From contig JBELBV010000042.1 in assembly GCA_042095135.1 (NCBI GenBank), positions 1-19,689 of the forward strand: a DNA stretch of 19,689 nucleotides. The letters are read 5' to 3'. Numbering within the stretch: position 1 is the first letter of the stretch; each line of letters begins with the position of its first letter. The translations under genes and the position numbers were made by a program. This stretch comes from UA16 sp042095135. Lineage in GTDB: Bacteria; Bacteroidota; Bacteroidia; Flavobacteriales_D; Sanyastnellaceae. Positions 8,755-14,658 of the stretch are shown here, piece after piece. The notes beneath the pieces were generated by a model. That model was not told the DNA's origin, ran no database searches, and saw only the letters and a program-made list of their open reading frames with translations.

Positions 8755-8779
8755 CCTGGGCTGCGTTGAAGCCTAAAAG

Positions 8780-8815
8780 AAAAAAGCCCGACCGCGGAAG
8801 CAATCGAGCTTTTTT
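8780..8815. terminator. Bidirectional intrinsic terminator between hydrolase (+) and tRNA-Arg (-)
   Basis: An A6 run with GCCCGA (8780-8791) faces TCGAGC with T6 (8804-8815). The arms pair through A-T, GC and CGA/TCG, with one internal position that is a T-G wobble on the minus strand and a C-A mismatch on the plus strand. It gives U-tracts in both directions, so it can end the hydrolase transcript and the tRNA transcript. Confidence 0.75.
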
Positions 8816-8817
8816 CG

Positions 8818-8891
8818 TGACCCCGGGAGGGTTCGAACCTCCAACCATCAGAGCCGAAATCTGATATTCTATCCAGTTGAACTACGGGGCC
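8818..8891 (-). tRNA. tRNA-Arg (anticodon TCG)
   Basis: The minus strand folds into a complete cloverleaf of 74 bases. The acceptor arm GGCCCCG pairs with CGGGGTC (one G-T), the D arm is GTTC/GAAT, the anticodon stem TCAGA/TCTGA encloses loop TTTCGGC, and the T arm is GGAGG-TTCGAAC-CCTCC. The anticodon TCG (plus-strand 8855-8857) reads arginine CGA codons. The discriminator base is A, and CCA is not encoded (ACGA follows), so CCA must be added enzymatically. A promoter-like sequence lies just upstream and an intrinsic terminator starts three bases downstream. Confidence 0.95.
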
Positions 8892-8901
8892 AAAGAGGGG
8901 G

Positions 8902-8933
8902 CGAAATTACTATGCAGAACGTCATCCCTGCAA
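8902..8933 (-). promoter_or_regulatory. Promoter candidate for tRNA-Arg
   Basis: On the minus strand TTG (8933-8931) is followed after 21 bases by TAATTTCG (8909-8902), which differs from TAnnTTTG at one position. The mature tRNA begins 10 bases after this element, giving a very short leader. The spacing equals that of the candidate at 6735-6766. Pattern inference only. Confidence 0.45.
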
Positions 8934-8950
8934 CTTTTTTGTGTGCGTTG

Positions 8951-9499
8951 TTATTCCGCGGGGAACGGTGAAGCCGGCATGCCCGCAAACCGCTCTCGGC
9001 AGGCTACCTCTCCCGAAGCGTCCACGGTGTAGGTGAGGGAGGCAATGTGCCAACCCCGGAAGTCGGACTCGACGTCTCCGCTGCGTACCAAAGTGATGGC
9101 GTCATAGCCGCAGTGGCTGCACGTTTGTTCCACCCAAAAATCATACGGCGCAGAGAAAACGGCGACGTCACCGTCCACTCGGATCTCTGCATCCCACGTG
9201 CGTTCCAGGTAGGCCGGACCGGGCTGACCTAACCGGGAGGTGAAGGCGGAACCGCTCAGGTTGACGGTGCGCCAGGTTCCCGTGGAATCAGCACGCCAAC
9301 GTTGGAAATTGGCTTCCGAAAGGACGACGGCAGCAAGCATGGCGCTGTCGTGCACGGCCAATCCATCGAAGGTGTGTTGGACAGCGGCTGCCACGGCATC
9401 TTCATCTTCGTTGCTCGACGCAGGTGGGGTGGGAAGCTCTGGGGCCATTGAACAGGATGCCAGAACAACCATGAGGCCGATAAGTGATCTGAAATTCAT
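8951..9499 (-). CDS. NTF2-like (lumazine-binding-like) lipoprotein
   Basis: The protein has 182 residues from the ATG at 9499, which gives a clean lipoprotein signal, MNFRSLIGLMVVLASC, with lipid-modified Cys16. An ATG six codons upstream at 9517 is possible but adds residues with no role. A helical segment (about 34-60) precedes a beta-rich half with DGDVAVFSAPYDFW (roughly 108-121) and CSHCGYDAITLVR (126-138), then GWHIASLTY, the order seen in SnoaL/NTF2-like and Lumazine_bd_2 proteins. These have a cone-shaped fold used for binding or catalysis of small molecules; the ligand here is unknown. It is transcribed away from the neighbouring barrel gene, with a 133-base shared upstream region. 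I see no terminator of its own before the tRNA. Confidence 0.8.
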   Translation of the reverse strand: MNFRSLIGLMVVLASCSMAPELPTPPASSNEDEDAVAAAVQHTFDGLAVHDSAMLAAVVLSEANFQRWRADSTGTWRTVNLSGSAFTSRLGQPGPAYLERTWDAEIRVDGDVAVFSAPYDFWVEQTCSHCGYDAITLVRSGDVESDFRGWHIASLTYTVDASGEVACRERFAGMPASPFPAE

Positions 9500-9534
9500 G
9501 GCCTCTAAGAAACACATGTTACATTTTTATGACA

Positions 9535-9548
9535 GTGATGTTTATCAC
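9535..9548. promoter_or_regulatory. Short inverted repeat in the divergent upstream region
   Basis: GTGAT (9535-9539) and ATCAC (9544-9548) form a perfect 5-bp dyad around GTTT, in the AT-rich gap between the divergent lipoprotein and barrel genes. The half-sites resemble those of CRP-family regulators, but the 4-base spacer is shorter than the usual 6. It could be an operator or chance. Confidence 0.25.
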
Positions 9549-9632
9549 AATAGTGTGTTAGATAATAAACTTGCATCGTGAAAAACAAACACATCTGGGA
9601 CTGACTTTGCCACATCATCAAAACCCTTCATT

Positions 9633-10250
9633 ATGAAGAAATTTACAACCTCAGTTTTGGCAGCGTTTTTCGTTTTGGCGTGCTCATTCGCAACGGCACA
9701 AGAAGACGACGGCAAAGCCTTTGCCGAGTACGGCGTTGGCTTGGGCTTCAGCCCGTTTGGTCCATCCCTTAATTTGACGCACAACCTGTCTGCTCAGACC
9801 ACAATCAATGTGGGCATTGGGGCCTTTTCAGGTGACAATCCTTGGGATCAAGAAATCGCCGGGTCGACCTTCTCGGGTACCGGAGAGACCAATTGGATGG
9901 GCGTGTTTATCAACCATAGACCCTTTAGCGATTACGATTGGTTCCGCGTCAATGTTGGAATCGGTATCGGCGGTATTGAGGGTACGTTGGAAGACGTTAC
10001 CAATGCCAATCACACCTACAGCGTCCGATACGGCGACAATCCAGTTGGATACGTGGGTGTAGGATTTGGCTCCCGCCCGGTAGAGGGCTTTACGTTTGGA
10101 TTTGATATCGGGGGACTCCATACATCCGGTCCGGTGATCACAGCCACCGGAACCGATGTGGACATGGATGTGATGGACGCCATTCCGGATACACCGGGCT
10201 ATGGACGTGTACTCCCCAACCTTCAACTATCAGTTAACTACGGATTTTAA
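9633..10250 (+). CDS. Small outer-membrane beta-barrel protein
   Basis: This 205-residue protein has a signal peptide (MKKFTTSVLAAFFVLACSFATA, cleavage near 22). The mature part is built of alternating glycine- and aromatic-rich strands (GVGLGFSPFGPSLNLTHNL, VNVGIGIGGIEG, VGYVGVGFG, FTFGFDIGGLH) and ends in a strand with C-terminal phenylalanine (SVNYGF), the signal recognised by the BAM complex. An eight-strand barrel of the OmpA/OprF-like size class is likely. No plug, peptidoglycan-binding or enzymatic motif is present, and I cannot name a ligand. The gene appears monocistronic and is followed by a strong terminator. A cysteine at residue 17 lies within the signal and not in a good lipobox, so a lipoprotein is less likely. 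Confidence 0.8.
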   Translation: MKKFTTSVLAAFFVLACSFATAQEDDGKAFAEYGVGLGFSPFGPSLNLTHNLSAQTTINVGIGAFSGDNPWDQEIAGSTFSGTGETNWMGVFINHRPFSDYDWFRVNVGIGIGGIEGTLEDVTNANHTYSVRYGDNPVGYVGVGFGSRPVEGFTFGFDIGGLHTSGPVITATGTDVDMDVMDAIPDTPGYGRVLPNLQLSVNYGF

Positions 10251-10279
10251 GCAGGATTTTAATCCGATGGTTTAGTAGC

Positions 10280-10314
10280 CCCCCTTGGCGCAACGGCACC
10301 AAGGGGGTTTTTTT
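10280..10314 (+). terminator. Strong intrinsic terminator after the barrel gene
   Basis: CCCCCTTGG (10280-10288) pairs perfectly with CCAAGGGGG (10299-10307) around a 10-base loop, followed by T7 (10308-10314). It lies 29 bases after the barrel stop and touches the stop codon of the convergent minus-strand gene. Confidence 0.92.
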
Positions 10315-10624
10315 ATCCCTTTTGATTCGAACTTTTGAACCGGTTGATGTTCCCGCTGCGGGTGCTCTGGTGCTTGGTCGTGCGGCCTTTGACTCGCTTC
10401 CGCCACATATGAAACGAGCTTCGCTTCATGTGCTTGCGCATGATGGCGCGGACTTGATTTTCCTTCAGCCCGTACTGCATCTCAATCGCCTCGAAGGGGG
10501 TGCGGTCTTCCCACGCCATTTCGATGATGCGATCAATGACGTCGGGGGCGAGGTCCGTACCAGCGTTTTTGAGGTCGTCCGGTTCAATGGGCAGCATGCA
10601 AGCATAACCCGTGAACGCAAGCAT
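10313..10624 (-). CDS. TIGR03643 / DUF2805 family protein
   Basis: This is a 103-residue, basic, soluble protein. The core IDRIIEMAWEDRTPFEAIEMQYGL (about 30-53), the helix with RAIMRKHMKRSSFHMWRKRV (59-78) and the GRTTKH stretch (80-85) are the hallmarks of TIGR03643/DUF2805. The arrangement suggests a helix-turn-helix-like nucleic-acid-binding domain (inference), and the lysine/arginine-rich tail agrees. Function is not established. The start at 10624 is preceded by GGAG with 5-base spacing; an internal ATG at 10597 (MLPIEPDD) is an alternative. It starts eight bases after the upstream small membrane protein, so the two form an operon. It ends against the terminator of the convergent barrel gene. 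Confidence 0.85.
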   Translation of the reverse strand: MLAFTGYACMLPIEPDDLKNAGTDLAPDVIDRIIEMAWEDRTPFEAIEMQYGLKENQVRAIMRKHMKRSSFHMWRKRVKGRTTKHQSTRSGNINRFKSSNQKG

Positions 10625-10632
10625 AGGTTCTC

Positions 10633-10815
10633 CTACTGCTTCTTGTCGCGTACGACGGCCACAGCCCAGTTCACCAGTCCCACGATCAACACGACGGCGC
10701 CGGCGTTGAACACCTGTTCGGCGCCCATCAAATGGTTCAATTTGAAGGCGATGCCTGCTACAACCAAAGCAAGGCCTATGAGGGTCAAAAATTTAGGGAA
10801 GCGCAGGGTGGTCAT
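10633..10815 (-). CDS. Small two-helix membrane protein, GldL-like N-terminal pattern
   Basis: This 60-residue protein has two hydrophobic helices (about 9-27 and 36-54) joined by a short loop, FKLNHLMGAE, and ends in a charged RDKKQ tail. The pattern, a helix ending in AFK followed by a short polar loop, GA and a second helix, resembles the N-terminal membrane hairpin of the gliding-motility/T9SS protein GldL (FKxxHxxGA), but the large cytoplasmic domain of GldL is absent. It may be only a similar hairpin. Its stop lies eight bases before the TIGR03643 gene, suggesting co-expression. The 95-base region upstream is shared with the divergent small membrane protein gene and shows no clear consensus promoter. 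Confidence 0.65.
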   Translation of the reverse strand: MTTLRFPKFLTLIGLALVVAGIAFKLNHLMGAEQVFNAGAVVLIVGLVNWAVAVVRDKKQ

Positions 10816-10931
10816 CGGTTCTCAAGGTAAGGCAGAATCCCGCGGCTTTTCAATCGGTTCTAAGAAATTTAAATCCTTGAAAATCAGCGTATAAAACGCA
10901 ACCTTTTGCATTGAATTACGTAAAAGAGAGT

Positions 10932-11240
10932 ATGATAAGTTCAACGTTTTTCCTTTTGATGTTGGGGGTTATTACCCTCATTTACGGTTCCAAAGCAGTG
11001 CAGTACCAAATGCGTATCACCAACCGATGGAAGGTGTATTGGCGGTTGGTCAATCAGTCGAAAGCGGCTTTGCGCAACGGTGATCAGCGGCTGAGCCAAC
11101 AGCTGCGCAACCTCTCCAAAGGACACCTCACCAAAGTGTTGCAGATGCAACGCCGACGTCGGTTAGTGGCCGTCCTTTCTATGCTGTTGGTGGGCGGATT
11201 GTACGGAGCGATGAGTGCAATGGGTATCATCGTCCTCTGA
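10932..11240 (+). CDS. Small basic membrane protein, unknown
   Basis: The protein has 102 residues from ATG 10932; a TTG at 10911 would add seven residues and is less likely. One hydrophobic helix lies at the N-terminus (about 4-20) and one at the C-terminus (about 80-100). Between them is a strongly basic, glutamine- and arginine-rich segment (RITNRWKVYWRLVNQSK ... MQRRRR) that should lie in the cytoplasm, so both ends would face outward. I do not recognise a family. The gene converges on the DUF4249 gene with only seven bases between stop codons and no terminator between them. Coding is supported by length and by the membrane pattern. Confidence 0.6.
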   Translation: MISSTFFLLMLGVITLIYGSKAVQYQMRITNRWKVYWRLVNQSKAALRNGDQRLSQQLRNLSKGHLTKVLQMQRRRRLVAVLSMLLVGGLYGAMSAMGIIVL

Positions 11241-11247
11241 CGCCTTC

Positions 11248-12231
11248 CTATTCGAACGAAAGAGGGAGGGTGCTGCTCGTGTAGAGCCCAAAGCACCCGT
11301 ACCCGCTGCTGACGTTGCTGTACGCCAGTACCGGCTCCGTGAACAGCGGACCGCCCGAGGGATTGTCAATCAAATCCAGGCGCTCGTAGTATTGCGCCAT
11401 CTCCGCGGAAATTGCACACACCTCAAGCACGATTGGTTCTGCCGAAACGGCCTCGAATTCCGGTCCCCAAGCTTCCTGGAAAAGTTGGAAGGGGAGGCCG
11501 TTGAGTGCTTCCACCGCATCGATGTCTTGGATGAGGTACCCGCGGCAGAGCTGGTTCCACACGATGCGCGGATCGTCTTCCACACGCGGATTCAGCACCA
11601 CATACCCGCCGAATTCCGCCGCCTCTTCTTCTTCTTCTTCTTCTTCTTCGAAATCGTCCCAGTTGAAGGATTTTTGCGCCCGGACCAAGAAGTAATCGGG
11701 AGCATCCACTCGATCGGGAAGCGTCAGGCTAAAATCGATGGTGCGCGTCAAGTTGGTGTATCCTAATTCATCCACATCCAGGAATTCATCTTCCAGAGCG
11801 GCCGTGTACGTGTAGACGTAACTGCCTGTGCTGTCGATTTGCGGCGGCATGACCTGGGTGGCCGTCACCGTTTCGAATTCCGGGGCCTCAACTGTGAGCG
11901 TCCAGTTTCCGTCTGCCAGATCCACGTCAGTCAAGACATGCCCTAGCCCTTGCACCCAATCGGTTTCGCCACCCCAAGTGATGCTCGTTCCTGACGCGTC
12001 CTCAAGGGTGTAGACTGCCTCCTTGATGCGCTTGCTTCCAATGGAGTCGAGGATGCCGGCCGAAGAGTGCGCACGGGCCACAAGGGTGTCCGCTATGGGC
12101 CGCGCCATGAAGGTCACGGCAATCTGCGGATCGTGCTCCGGAAAGGCGATGTCGCGCACCACGCCTTCACTCAACTTGCCACAGCCGGTGATTCCGAGGG
12201 CCAAAACCAGAAGGAGGAGAAGATGCTTCAT
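11248..12231 (-). CDS. DUF4249 lipoprotein, partner of the TonB-dependent receptor
   Basis: The protein has 327 residues from the ATG at 12231, which begins MKHLLLLLVLALGITGC, a clear lipoprotein signal with Cys17. The frame is open further upstream, but that part overlaps the receptor gene and would hide the signal. The mature part is beta-rich with the DUF4249 layout: an N-terminal beta domain including VTATQVMPP (about 150), an extended middle, and a C-terminal part ending VSSGYGCFGLYTSSTLPLSFE. The family almost always sits next to a TonB-dependent receptor and is thought to act as its surface-exposed partner, much as SusD does for SusC, though the ligand is unknown. Its ATG lies four bases after the receptor stop. 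A run of nine glutamates interrupts the middle domain. Confidence 0.88.
   Translation of the reverse strand: MKHLLLLLVLALGITGCGKLSEGVVRDIAFPEHDPQIAVTFMARPIADTLVARAHSSAGILDSIGSKRIKEAVYTLEDASGTSITWGGETDWVQGLGHVLTDVDLADGNWTLTVEAPEFETVTATQVMPPQIDSTGSYVYTYTAALEDEFLDVDELGYTNLTRTIDFSLTLPDRVDAPDYFLVRAQKSFNWDDFEEEEEEEEEAAEFGGYVVLNPRVEDDPRIVWNQLCRGYLIQDIDAVEALNGLPFQLFQEAWGPEFEAVSAEPIVLEVCAISAEMAQYYERLDLIDNPSGGPLFTEPVLAYSNVSSGYGCFGLYTSSTLPLSFE
11623..11649 (-). repeat. Trinucleotide repeat encoding nine glutamates
   Basis: One CTC and eight TTC units in a row on the plus strand are read on the minus strand as eight GAA and one GAG codons. They give a run of nine glutamates (DDFE9AAEF) inside the DUF4249 lipoprotein. 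The unit is three bases, so slippage would change the length of the tract but not the frame. Confidence 0.97.
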
Positions 12232-12235
12232 GGGA

Positions 12236-14635
12236 TTAGAATTCTGCGCGCCACGCGATGGATGGGATGATGGGGAAAATGCCGTATTCCCGGATGGTCC
12301 GGGTACCGTCGTCGTTCTCATCGACCAAGGAGAAGAACGGATTCAAGTTGTTGTACATGTTGTAAACGCTGAAAATCAACGACCGGGTAAAGGCCTGCTT
12401 GGCTTTGACAAACGTCAGTGAAACGTCGGCCCGGTGATAAGGACTCGTGCGGTATGCGTTTTTGGCGCTAGGGATGTCGACGTTGATGCCGTTCAACTCA
12501 GGCGTGTACCCTGTAAAACTAGCCGGAACAAACGCCCGGAACGTCGATTCCGGCAGCGTTAAGGCCCGTCCCGTGCCGTACACCCAGGTCGCTGAAAAAT
12601 CGATGCGGTCGGAAAAGCGGTGCATAAGTACCACGGAGGCGTCGTGGCGTCGGTCGTAGGTGTACGGGAACCAATTGCCACTGTTGATCTCGTCGAATTG
12701 ACGCTCCGCCCAGCTCAGCGTGTAGCCGATCCAACCCGTGGTGCGGCCTTGTTTTTTCTGGAACAAGAATTCAAAACCATACGCAGTGCCGATGCCTTGC
12801 GTCACCTGGTCTTCCCATTCGGCATTGACGGTGTTGCTGAAGCTCGCGCCTTCCCGGTAACTCAGCAGCCCGTCCATGAATTTGTAATACCCTTCCACAC
12901 TGCATTCCACCGCGCCAAATGTTTTGGCCCAACCGGCGGCCCACTGCTGGCTCGATTGGGGGTCCACCCGGTCCGTTGCGGGCACCCACAGATCGGTCGG
13001 GAGGGAGAGGCCCTCGTTGGTGAGGAGGTGAACGAATTGGTTCATGCGGGCATACGAAGCCTTGAGCGCCCCGCCGCCGGGGAGTCGGTAATTGAGGGCG
13101 ACGCGTGGCTGCAACGAAGCAAAGGCCGTGCCGTTGACCTTGAGCAATGCTCCGTGGAGGCCGACGTTGGCCCGGAACCGCTCCGAGACGTTGATCTCGT
13201 CCTCTATGTACACGAATTGCTCGACTGACCGCACCCCCTCTGCACCGAGGGTCGTATCGATGCTGGGGAAGCTTTGGCCAAATTCCGCTTGGAACGTCGT
13301 GGCGCCGGGATTGAATTGGTGCAAGGTGATGTTGCCGCCGAACCGCAGGTAATGCTTGTTGTTCAACGCGCAATTGAAATCCATGCGTGCGGCGTAATCC
13401 AGGATGCCGCTTTGGTACAAGCTGGCAAACCGCTGGGTGGTAGAGTCGCTAGCGGCGTTTTCGGTTTCGGAAAATTCAATGCCTGTATTGAAGGCGTACT
13501 CGCTGCGGGTGACCGTCAAGTTTGAAAACAGCTTGGGCGTCCACTCGTGGTTCCACCGGGCGGCCGCGACGCTGTTGAACCAATCGAGGCCGAAGTCGAT
13601 GGAAGAACGGGATGTGCCGAAGTTCTCTGTCGAGGCGAGTCCAAAATCATCCGTCCCATTAAAAAAGCTCAAATAGATGCGGTCCCGGTCCCCCACGCGC
13701 CAATTGACTTTGCTGTTTAGGTCATAAAAGAAGTACCGGGGGTCGGTGGTGATGTCCGGATTTTGGTTGTTGATGGAGGCGATGATGGGGTTGACCAGAA
13801 CATCGATGTATGTGCGACGTCCACTCAACATGAAGGAGGCCTTGTCTTTGACAATGGGGCCCTCCACCATGAATTTCGAAGCGAGGACGGACACGTTCGC
13901 TGTGCCGTGGAATTCCTTCATGTTCCCGTCCTTCATGTTCACCTCCAGCACGGATGAAAGCCGACCCCCAAAACGCGCAGGGAACCCGCCCTTGGTGATG
14001 GTCATTTGTTTGACTGCATCGGAGTTGAACACCGAGAAAAAACCAAACAGGTGGCTAACGCTGTACAGCGGGACACCGTCCAGCACGATGAGGTTTTGAT
14101 CGGGACTCCCGCCGCGCACGTACAGCCCGGACGTGCCTTCGCCACCCGATTGTACCCCCGGCATCAGCTGCAGGCTCTTCAACAGGTCAACTTCGCCGCC
14201 GATGGCCGGCAACCGACGCACCTGGTCCATGGGGATTTCCACCTTGGACATCTGCACTTGGTCCTCGATGCGGTTGAACCCTTCGCCGGTCACCACAGCT
14301 TCATCGATGGCCACCCCGGCACTCAACTCAAAATCCACTTTGAGGTTCCCGTTCAATTCGACCTCATACGTCTGTGGGGTGTACCCGATGTACGAGACTG
14401 TCAACTGGTGCTTGCCGGTGGGCAAGGCAATGGAATAAAAGCCGAAGGCATTGGTGCCCGTTCCTGCCTGTACCGTTTCGCACCACAGTGTTGCCCCGAG
14501 GAGCATCTCACCGCTGGCGGCATCTTGGACGTAACCGCTGAGCTGATGCGATTGGGCATGGGCCTCAAACGCAGATAAGGCAAGAATTGACAAAAAAAGG
14601 ACACTGAACAGGTGCTTCACCGCTCGAAGATACAT
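12236..14635 (-). CDS. TonB-dependent receptor with carboxypeptidase-regulatory-like N-terminal domain
   Basis: This 799-residue outer-membrane receptor imports an unknown substrate using TonB energy. It has a signal peptide (about 1-27) and a carboxypeptidase-regulatory-like beta-sandwich (30-105, with ASGEMLLGATL and YIGYTPQTY). A TonB-box-like DEAVVTGE (111-118) precedes the plug (about 125-235) with LPAIGGEVDLLKSLQLMPGVQ, LYVRGGSPDQNLIVLDGVPLY and GGFPARFGGRLSSVL. The remainder is the 22-strand barrel, ending in RAEF with C-terminal Phe. It lacks the long SusC-type plug and is paired with DUF4249 rather than SusD. Start: ATG 14635, or GTG 14620, which gives a more usual signal beginning VKHLFSVLF. 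The kelch gene diverges only 23 bases away, so the promoter must overlap coding sequence of one of them. Confidence 0.93.
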   Translation of the reverse strand: MYLRAVKHLFSVLFLSILALSAFEAHAQSHQLSGYVQDAASGEMLLGATLWCETVQAGTGTNAFGFYSIALPTGKHQLTVSYIGYTPQTYEVELNGNLKVDFELSAGVAIDEAVVTGEGFNRIEDQVQMSKVEIPMDQVRRLPAIGGEVDLLKSLQLMPGVQSGGEGTSGLYVRGGSPDQNLIVLDGVPLYSVSHLFGFFSVFNSDAVKQMTITKGGFPARFGGRLSSVLEVNMKDGNMKEFHGTANVSVLASKFMVEGPIVKDKASFMLSGRRTYIDVLVNPIIASINNQNPDITTDPRYFFYDLNSKVNWRVGDRDRIYLSFFNGTDDFGLASTENFGTSRSSIDFGLDWFNSVAAARWNHEWTPKLFSNLTVTRSEYAFNTGIEFSETENAASDSTTQRFASLYQSGILDYAARMDFNCALNNKHYLRFGGNITLHQFNPGATTFQAEFGQSFPSIDTTLGAEGVRSVEQFVYIEDEINVSERFRANVGLHGALLKVNGTAFASLQPRVALNYRLPGGGALKASYARMNQFVHLLTNEGLSLPTDLWVPATDRVDPQSSQQWAAGWAKTFGAVECSVEGYYKFMDGLLSYREGASFSNTVNAEWEDQVTQGIGTAYGFEFLFQKKQGRTTGWIGYTLSWAERQFDEINSGNWFPYTYDRRHDASVVLMHRFSDRIDFSATWVYGTGRALTLPESTFRAFVPASFTGYTPELNGINVDIPSAKNAYRTSPYHRADVSLTFVKAKQAFTRSLIFSVYNMYNNLNPFFSLVDENDDGTRTIREYGIFPIIPSIAWRAEF

Positions 14636-14652
14636 CGGAACTCAAGTATCTT
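14627..14652. promoter_or_regulatory. 7-bp inverted repeat between divergent receptor and kelch genes
   Basis: AAGATAC (14627-14633) and GTATCTT (14646-14652) are exact reverse complements separated by 12 bases, centred in the divergent start region. The left arm overlaps the receptor's ATG at 14635 but not its GTG at 14620. It could be an operator or divergent core-promoter pair; I found no TTG element at the right spacing. Confidence 0.3.
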
Positions 14653-14658
14653 GCGGGC

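Noticed and set aside
8646..8864. Plus-strand 72-codon frame ending in TPGGFEPPTIRAEI
   Set aside because: This is the translation of the antisense strand of the tRNA-Arg gene, a common false gene; it also overlaps the 3' end of the hydrolase in another frame.
12232..12321. N-terminal extension of the DUF4249 frame to 12321
   Set aside because: It overlaps the end of the receptor gene, and the internal ATG at 12231 starts a standard lipoprotein signal four bases after the receptor stop.
12447..14578. Several long plus-strand open frames across the receptor gene
   Set aside because: They are shadows of the receptor on the opposite strand, rich in Arg/Pro/His and without domain signatures or signal peptides.
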